Positions 56,717-64,000 of a stretch of DNA of 64,000 bases are shown here, in pieces. Source of the stretch: Marchantia polymorpha subsp. ruderalis. Lineage: Eukaryota > Streptophyta > Marchantiopsida > Marchantiales > Marchantiaceae. Position numbers and translations under genes: made by a program. Each line of letters starts with the position of its first letter. The first letter of the stretch is position 1. The stretch is taken from NCBI GenBank assembly GCA_037833965.1, contig AP031352.1, forward strand, positions 31,808,501 to 31,872,500, in the 5' to 3' direction. Below the pieces are notes generated by a model. That model saw only the letters and a program-made list of their open reading frames with translations. It searched no databases and was not told where the DNA came from.

Positions 56717-56885
56717 GCAACCTGCAAAGAGAGACTGAGCATCTGTACTCCACTCGCCATTCCTCTCGCAAATTGAGCTCTTCGCCTCTAATACTGCTCA
56801 AAATCTATCTACCGTAGTCAGTGAGGCTTTCCTTGCGTATTCAGCGCGATTGTGCAGAGCTCGTTGCACACTCTTCTCCTACAAA

Positions 56886-57760
56886 ATGGCATCCATGACA
56901 GCCGCAACCACTTCCGCCCTGCAGGTAGGAAGCATCAGCTCAGTGTCCAGGACCACTGTTCCCAAGTCCGCATCCGTCAGTTTGGGATCGTCAGCAAGTC
57001 TGAGGGGCCTGAGATTGAGGGCTGCCCCCGCACCACGACTCCGATCGACACAACCGTTCGCTATCCGTGCCGAGGATGGCTCAGGAATCGTGGACTCTGT
57101 CAAGGAAGGAGCCGATCAGGTTGCCAAGAATGTTCAGGATGGAGCCAACAAGGCTGGCGAAGTTGTCTCAGATGCTGCCTCAAATGTCAAGTCCGGAGCA
57201 CAGAATGTCGTGGAAACCGTGAAGGACAAGGCTGGAGACTTGACCGGACAGGCCAAGAGCGCCAGCAAGGATCTCGGAAGCAAGGCTGAAGACGTCAAGG
57301 TACATTCCCGACCATACTTTTATTCTCGTTCTGTAACAATCCGGCTCTGCTGCAACTGTGTGTCCATGAACTAATGTGATCCATCTCGATTCAAGGCTGA
57401 AATGGAGCGGCTGACCGCTTCCATTGTCGATTCCTCGGCGGCTACGAAAGTGAACGAAGGTGTTTTCTGATTGTGATTGCTGTACACTTGTTTGTGTTTC
57501 AGGACAGCGTCAAGGAGGGTACTGACAAAGCTACCAGCAAAGCACAGGAAGCTGGAAAGGATCTCCAGGGAAAAGCTGAGGATGCTACGTCGTCTGCCCA
57601 GTCGAGCTTTAAGGACGCTTCGAGGCAAGCAGAGGGATCCGTCAGAGATGTTTCGAAGTCTGCTCAGTCAGGATTAGACGACGCTTCGAGCAAGGCCAAG
57701 TCCGGTATCGATGACGCATCCAGGAAGACAGAGAAGGCCGCCAACGACCTCAAGAATTAG
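56886..57760 (+). CDS. LEA2: plastid-targeted LEA-like protein (two exons)
   Basis: Exon 1 (56886-57299) and exon 2 (57503-57760) flank a 203-base GT...AG intron in phase 0 and give 223 residues. The protein equals LEA1 except for Glu instead of Asp in SKAQ(E/D)AGKD. It has the same transit peptide (ending AIRAEDG), LEA-type amphipathic repeats and C-terminus NDLKN. By my manual comparison the coding sequences differ at about five bases, fewer than expected from the intron and more distant flanks. It probably protects plastid membranes or enzymes during drying or cold, an inference from the family. Confidence 0.9.
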
Positions 57761-57872
57761 AGGGAGAAGCTCAATCTGTCGACAACGCCGGTGTCCTGAA
57801 ACATGTGCAATAGCCATAGCCAGATTCTGTATAATGTGTAGAGAATTTCCTGATAGAGAGTCAGTCGATGTA

Positions 57873-59640
57873 GACTATTCGTCCGTAATGCGACGTTTTG
57901 TACATTCTATGATGCAATCAATCATGAAGAGGTAGTTTTACTTTGATTGAATATCTACTCCATTTCCATTGAATGTGAAATATACGATGACATGTGACAC
58001 ATTTCTTTACAGAGGAAAAAATCTTTTCGCATAGTAAACAACTATAATATCAGATTTATTTATATATATATAACTTTTGTACATTAATTTATATACTCAT
58101 CAATATTAAATTATGAGTTAGTCCAAAAAGGGGAAAAGCTTTATACCAACACCACCCTCTTCTTACATCCTTCATTCTCGAATCCAATCAGTGTATATTC
58201 CAGATACATTCATTTTTGTAAGTAAAAAATTGTAATGTAAAAACAATCAAAGTACAAACAATGAAAAAGTAAATTCCCCTTAAATCTTTAATTACATAAA
58301 GATATAACCAAACACCAAAAACATATATTATATAATATATACTGATTCCCTATTCAACTTACATTAGCCTTGTAAATAGAATACAACTAGTGCAAAACAA
58401 TGAATTCCAAAAATTAAATTTATTTAACCGTTAATTATTACATACAAGTAGCATTTATTACGTAAAAATAATAAATGTTGTTTGTTTAGAGTTCTACATA
58501 AGTTTAGGGTTTACGCAATATGTATTCAAACTTTGGAATTCTGTTATTTAATGCATATAAGAGTGAAACTTCATTGATGAAAATGTAATACTATTTATAC
58601 ATTCAATGATCACTCTAAATGGAAAATTAATATTTGTAGCAATTTCTTACATTTAGAATATATTCCATATCACCTTTTGTATATTGAGGAGTATTGCTAA
58701 GGTGGAACTTCATATTAAAAAAAGTAAAAACCTGATTGCAGCAATCTGCTACTTTGTTGAAAAACATTTTATTAGTAAAACATTAGCTATGTTACATTAG
58801 AACGTCTAAGTATCTTACGAAGGAGTCCATTTTTCACTTTTCAGACCTTGTGGTTTGTCATATGAGTTCCGGTTGGCGTAATATTCGAGGACGTTAGTTT
58901 CTTGGACCTGAAACACAACGAACAAGTCAACTTCTGTCTTCTTCACACGAACTTTGACATGAATGCGTTCATCTCAGGTCTTGTTCCAATGCGTATTGTG
59001 CGATTAGTTATCGGCTATGGTTTATTCAAGATTTCCTGCTTACGTTGGTGACGCACAAGCACGGACGTTAAATACGGCTCCAAAGACATACCTCGAAGAA
59101 ATTACAGCATGCAAGATCGGGAGGATTACGTCGCCAACTGTTGCTACTCGGTGTAATCGATAGCCCGCTTATCACATTGTCTGGCGTAATCAGATCAGAC
59201 TCACTTATTCAAGAACTTCTGTTAGTTTGTCACGTACGATACCGAGTGAATGCATTCTTTCAATGCACTCACATACGTTCCTCGAGTGATAGGCATGAAA
59301 CGGTCTGAACGAGCTTGCCATCTTGTCAATGCCAGATGTCGATGGCGTTACTGACCCGCGTCGTGAACAACTGCAAGATCCATTCGTCTAGACGGAATCG
59401 ACGGAATCGAACAGCATGAAACATGACGATAAGCCCCTTATCTCGAAGCCGCCTTACTCGGCCTGAGACAAGAGCCATGTTGAAGCCAACTCATTGGATC
59501 TCAAGAACCACGTGTCGCAGATTCTGCTCTCTGTTCTCTGTTTCGCCAAGTGGAAGAAGCCAATTCAGACCAATCTAATATATGGCTGCTACGGAAAACA
59601 CAAGGACCACATTCATCATGCATAAATTCCGCATGAAGTT
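57873..59640. other. AT-rich spacer upstream of LEA3
   Basis: Bases about 57960-58800 are very AT-rich, with homopolymer runs and no frames of note. Bases 58800-59640 are more balanced and probably contain the distal promoter of LEA3, including CACGTG at 59509-59514. No gene is called. Confidence 0.5.
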
Positions 59641-59654
59641 ACCTCAATAGACGA

Positions 59655-59693
59655 CACGTGCGCTCAGAGCACTCGTTGACTTGGGGTATAATA
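59655..59693 (+). promoter_or_regulatory. LEA3 promoter: G-box and TATA
   Basis: CACGTG at 59655-59660 and TATAATA at 59687-59693, about 175 bases before the ATG, match the layout of LEA1 and LEA2 although the sequence between differs. Confidence 0.6.
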
Positions 59694-59866
59694 AGCAGCT
59701 CTGTCTCTCGATTGCAATTCGTAGTCTGATTTCCAGTTTAAGCACTAACTCAGTCATTCTCTTCTCGCATTCAGTAAGTTGGTCTTCTTCGGCATATTTC
59801 CGCTAGATTTTTGTTCGTCGGTCTTACTTGTCCCATCTTGGCATTCGAGCATTCCGCTAGCTTACA

Positions 59867-60854
59867 ATGGCATCCATGACGGCCGTCAACTCTTCATTAC
59901 TCTCTGCGGTAGCTGTGTGCTCGGTACCCAAGTCCGCAGCAGCTTTCTCCTCATCCAGCTCCGTGAGCTTGGGATCCAGCTCTAGGCTCAGGTGCGTCCG
60001 TTTGACGAAGGTTTCGGCGCCTCTATCGAGGCCAGCGTTCGTCGTCCGTGCTAAAGATGATGGCTCCAACGTAGTCGATGCGGTGAAGGAGGGAGCCGAT
60101 CAGGCTGCACAGAATGTGAAGAGTGGTGTCAACAAGGCCGGCGAGTTCGTCTCTGACTCCGCCAGTAACATCAAGGAAGGGGCTCAAGATGCTGTGGAGA
60201 CTGTGAAGGACAAGGCCAGTGACCTCACGGGGCAGGCCAAGAGCGCGAGCCAGGACTTGGGCAACAAAGCCGAGGACGTTAAGGTAAACTTCTCGATCCT
60301 TTATGAAAAAATTCTCTTCTAAAGTCTAAGCGATCTGGAACCTACTGGATTCGATGAAACAAGCTGCATATTGCAAGGCTATGCACCTTCAGAGATGGAA
60401 GTCAAATCCAAACCGAAATATTTAATATCTCAAGATTTCTGAAAATATCTGAGATGGTCCTTCGATCGCTTTACCTTCCGGTATATAGCTTTCTTAAACG
60501 GCAGTGTTAACGAAGAAGGTGTTTATTATTTGCATCGATCTGAGTATGCGGGACTTGTGGAACTTAGTCTGAACTCTAAAATCTGTCATCATTCAGAACC
60601 AAGCAGGAAGCAAAGTGGAGGAGACTAAGGACAGTCTCAAGGAGGGAGCTGACAAAGCCACCAACCAAGCTCAAGATGTTGGAAAAGATCTCCAGGGAAA
60701 AGCCGATGATGCTACATCTTCTGCCAAGTCTGGCTTCAAGGATGCATCCAGGCAAGCTGAAGGATCCGTGAGAGACGCATCGGACAAGGCCAAGTCCGGA
60801 TTGGACGACGCTTCGAGCAAGGCTAAGTCCGGAATTGACAATGCTTCCAGGTAG
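59867..60854 (+). CDS. LEA3: plastid-targeted LEA-like protein, shortened C-terminus
   Basis: Exon 1 (59867-60283) and exon 2 (60597-60854) with a 313-base intron give 224 residues. The transit peptide ends VVRAKDDGS. The mature part has VKEGADQAAQNVKSGVNKAG, AVETVKDKASDLTGQAKS and, at the start of exon 2, NQAGSKVEETK, which LEA1 and LEA2 lack. Where the others continue RKTEKAANDLKN this gene has TAG directly after DNASR, so about 11 residues are missing. The bases CCAGGTAGAC at the stop could alternatively be a splice donor for a third exon. G-box and TATA upstream suggest stress regulation. Confidence 0.85.
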
Positions 60855-62640
60855 ACAGACACAAAGATCTTCAAATGGCGGGGAAGAACTAGATCCGCGA
60901 ACTGCCCTCAGACCAGAGAGACGTGTCAATTACGTAGTGTACATAGCTATGTCGGCGGACTGTAAGTCCAAGGCAGCTGGAACAATTCCCGCTGCCGAAG
61001 AGATCTTGTTCAGCTCTCCGAAGTGTCTTGGACACTGATGGGAGTTTGAATTGTACACATTGTTCTCATACCTTGTGATATAAATTGCACTCGAATTTAA
61101 CTGCAGAAACTCCTTAAGCTTCTACCTTTCGGTAAAGTTTCAGAAAAATTGCTCATTTGTTGGTTGTGGAATGACAATATGCCAAACTCCTGAAATTAAT
61201 AAACTCTGTTTCCTGAAGTATTTGACCCGAAGATAGTCACTTAACAATCGTCATGTTTACTGAGTCTAACAAGAATTTGCAATACACAAACTTTCCTTCT
61301 GAACATGAAAAGTGGAAGTTTTCCTGAACCATGAAAACACAATATTGCCAATTTCTATTCTACGTTCGTTATTCAATGATAGTACAAATACCTTGCTATC
61401 CAAATAGAAAAATTCCGGGATAATACATTCTATACACTGTAGCAAAAAAAATTGAAAATTAATTGGAAAATTAATATGAATATGATCATAATTATTCACA
61501 AATTTATGAAGAAAAATTTAAAACATATATTTCACAAAATATTAAAAATAGAATAAATACATATATGCAAATTTTATTAAAAAAAGTAGTCAATCTTCGA
61601 AAAACATGCGAACAATGAAAACATGTTTACCAAGTACACTCCATACATTCTATCTCAATTATAATTTGCATGTGCATGATCATCAGTAGCTGAAGAAAAA
61701 ATCATTTATGTTCGTTCTCTGCAACTTGCCCAAGTCTTTCAGTCACAAAATTCAGAGAATTCACAAAGACGATGTTACACATACTTTTCCATAAAATTGC
61801 TGTTACCTTTATCAACAGTCATATTCATAGTGTCGTACCTCAGATACTTTCCATCGTAGGTACGTACGATGGAAAGATGTGGAAATTGACATATCAAGTT
61901 GTAATTATGTGAGCGGTTTCCGAGAATGGAAAGCTTCAGTACTGGCGGTTATCAACGCTGGAACAAGAAGACAAGCGTAGTGTAATTGATCATGATTATT
62001 ACAACCATGGTGTAGACCAGACCCTAAGTATACGAGAACGATACTCGAACGTACCCGTACCTATGGAACTACGTGGAACTTGCTTAGCTAAAACGTACGA
62101 GCCGGTTGGTTAGATGGACAATCCAGTACGTGTTACATTTCTCGTTCTGATTAACTTACTAACTGAACTGGACGAGAGCTGAATGCAGAGTCAAATCAGA
62201 ACCTCCGATGGTTCTGATTCTAATCGGAACCATTGAAGGTTCTGATTCAACTGTAACCAAGCAGAGAATTGTAGGGTGGTTTGGAACGAGATTATAGGGA
62301 AGCGGCTTTGATGCTGTTGGCCTCGCATATTCAATCAGCCTCGAGCACACGAACGATGGCTCCAGTATAATGCAGCCAATCGAAGACTGTCTGTAGTCGG
62401 GAGTGGCAGTTGAGCTCCTCATGCTGAAAACGACGCCGAGGGCCGGACGTAATTCTGGAGACGACAGCAGAAGAATGCTTGGCAGAGACTCTAAACAGGA
62501 TTAAGCAGATACAGAACATGGTCTGTCTACGAAGCCAACGCAGGTATAGACTCCTCCGTCGTCCTCTCAGGGGTATCAGATATGCTGGTCCTCTCAGGCA
62601 TGAGTCCGAAATGGATTCCATTCCATGGAAGGAGTGGCTC
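60855..62640. other. Spacer between LEA3 and LEA4
   Basis: The LEA3 3' UTR is followed by AT-rich DNA (61440-61660) and mixed sequence without recognised genes. A 12-bp perfect inverted repeat CTTTCCATCGTA with a 6-base loop lies at 61847-61876. Frames in 62330-62991 overlap the LEA4 promoter and are not called. Confidence 0.5.
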
Positions 62641-62656
62641 CTTGGCGGAGGGAGGA

Positions 62657-62830
62657 CACGTGTCCATGCAGCCAGTTCACATGCTTCTCTGTTCTCGCCA
62701 TATGTAACCGACGTACCGAGGCGGCGGATCGTGTGGGACCTCGACAACCACACTACATCGATGCATGGCTACGACGATTTTGACATGGACACGTGCATCG
62801 TCGTCCACTGTATGGCCGGGCGGTATATAA
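62657..62830 (+). promoter_or_regulatory. LEA4 promoter: G-boxes, DRE-like site, TATA
   Basis: CACGTG occurs at 62657-62662 and 62790-62795, ACCGAC (DRE/CRT core) at 62707-62712, and TATATAA at 62824-62830, about 170 bases before the ATG. The set is typical of ABA- and cold/drought-induced plant genes. Confidence 0.7.
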
Positions 62831-62999
62831 AACGCTGCGGGATGCGAATAAGAATCATCAGCATTCGCGTCCTCCTCAAAGCATCTGCTCACTCGCGTCA
62901 TCCTGCAATTCAGTCAGCAGCTCAGTATCAGCTCAGATCAGCTCAGATTTTATTCTCGCCTATTAGCTCGATTCCAGACTCACTCAGCTAGAAAGGGAA

Positions 63000-63904
63000 A
63001 TGGCCGCCGTCAGTGCCTCGGTCGCTCTCGTGGGGAGTGTCGCCCCCGTCTTCAGGGAGACACGTACTGGGTCTAGCTCCAGCAGCAGCAGTGCTAGATT
63101 AGGATCCACAGCCAGCTTCGGCAATTTGAGATTGACAGCTGCTGCACCTCGCTCACGATCCATCAGCCGCCCGTTCGTGGTCCGAGCTAAGGACGATGGC
63201 ATTGTCGACTCAGTCAAGTCCACCGCCGACCAGGCTGCGCAGAATGTCAAGAGCGGAGCAAACAAAGTCGGAGAGTTCGTCTCTGACGCAGCGAGCAACG
63301 TCAAGGACACAGCTCAAGACGCCGTGGAGACCGTGAAGGACAAGGCCAGCGACCTCACCGGCCAGGCAAAGAGCGCTAGCCAGGACTTGGGCAACAAGGC
63401 CGAGGACGTCAAGGTACCTCTCTTCCTCAGGTTCCTAAACAGAGTACTCTGTGATTTAACCGAAATCCTTCAGTGTATCAGGAGCGAGGAATTAACATCC
63501 TAAAGAATCTGGAACAGGATTTGGTCCTTTCTCGTGCGTGATTTGATGTATACACGTTTTGTTAGATATAAATTTTGTGTACGAGTTCTGATGTCAATGC
63601 CGGTCATGTGTAGGATCAAGCCGCCGGCAAAGCAGACGAGGCCAAGGAGAATGTGAAGGGAACGGTCGACAAAGCCAGCAGCAAGGCTGAGGACGCCGGC
63701 AAGGACATTCAGTCCAAGGCAGAGGATGCAACCTCGTCAGCGAAGTCAGGATTCAAGGACGCGACACGCCAGGCCGAGGGATCCGTCAGAGACGCTTCGA
63801 GATCTGCCCAATCGGGAGTAGATGAAGCTTCGAGCAAGGCTAAATCTGGCCTCGACGATGCGTCAAGGAAGACACAGAATGCGGCCAACGAGCTTAAGAA
63901 CTGA
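63000..63904 (+). CDS. LEA4: plastid-targeted LEA-like protein (two exons)
   Basis: Exon 1 (63000-63413) and exon 2 (63614-63904) with a 200-base intron in phase 0 give 234 residues. The start in GGAAATGGCCGCC is the only in-frame ATG at the head. The transit peptide is Ser-rich (SSSSSSS) and ends FVVRAKDDG. The mature part is a run of LEA repeats: VKSTADQAAQNVKSGANKVG, AVETVKDKASDLTGQAKS and GKADEAKENVKGTVDKASS, ending NAANELKN. It is most like LEA3 in exon 1 and has an extended exon 2 start (DQAAGKADEAKENVK). It completes a same-strand array of four genes and two relics. Confidence 0.9.
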
Positions 63905-64000
63905 GCCTATGCAGCTAAATCAGTCAATCAATCCGTCGACTACAATTTCGTGATTGTGTAGGACGCATGTAGATAGATACTAGTAAGGCCCTGCAGTGTT

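Larger units (their letters stand above)
52690..57872 (+). other. Segmental duplication, right copy (LEA unit 2)
   Basis: The block corresponds to 3327-3900 followed by 27866-32140. In this copy the two parts are only about 135 bases apart, so about 24 kb of the left copy is later transposon DNA. About 630 bp near 55781-56408 have no counterpart on the left. Confidence 0.88.

Noticed and set aside
62479-62991. 170-codon ORF upstream of LEA4
   Set aside because: It runs through the G-boxes, DRE-like site and TATA box of LEA4 and ends just before its ATG, so it is most likely promoter and leader DNA.

Overview
The window reads as nuclear DNA of a land plant. It holds intron-containing genes for plastid-targeted LEA-like proteins, plant-type Ty1/copia and Ty3/gypsy-like retroelements, and a decayed organellar tRNA-Phe copy. 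The compact LEA genes and overall style suggest a bryophyte, perhaps a liverwort, but the species is a low-confidence inference.

Layout. (1) 1-3326: a GC-rich element on the minus strand, cut by the window edge. (2) 3327-3942: a fragment of a segmental duplication with a dead LEA exon. (3) 3943-14611: a minus-strand copia element with both LTRs, a primer-binding site and a TAGGC duplication, split by a 5.3-kb GC-rich element (6376-11673). (4) 14612-27316: rearranged copia remains, interrupted by two more GC-rich elements (16283-21175 minus, 21659-26721 plus). (5) 27866-32140: a duplicated segment ending in an intact LEA gene. (6) 32657-35351: a 700-bp inverted repeat enclosing copia remains. 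(7) 35352-43663: a short non-autonomous LTR retroelement with PBS, about 0.5 kb of internal DNA and a PPT, whose 5' LTR contains another GC-rich element (36972-42270). (8) 43664-52343: a decayed minus-strand copia split by a GC-rich element (46417-51461). (9) 52690-57872: the second copy of the LEA segment with its intact gene. (10) 57873-64000: AT-rich spacer and two more LEA genes. All four LEA genes are on the plus strand, have one intron at the same place, and carry G-box and TATA elements upstream.

The main discovery candidate is the family of 4.9-5.3-kb GC-rich elements. They begin TGTGGTAACCCAC, end GTGGGTTATTACA, and four of five complete copies are flanked by 5-bp duplications. A related truncated copy has a tRNA-Asp-like PBS directly beyond one end and a polypurine tract next to the other LTR. 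I therefore interpret them as giant solo LTRs. Each carries, upstream of its own TATA box (that is, in U3), one ORF of about 950-1,025 codons. It encodes a conserved N-terminal domain, a proline/serine/alanine-rich centre, an acidic patch and a C-terminal coiled coil. The U3 and the ORF are filled with short GC-rich palindromes whose core differs from copy to copy but is uniform within a copy, even at homologous positions. This looks like concerted evolution of palindromes inside each element.
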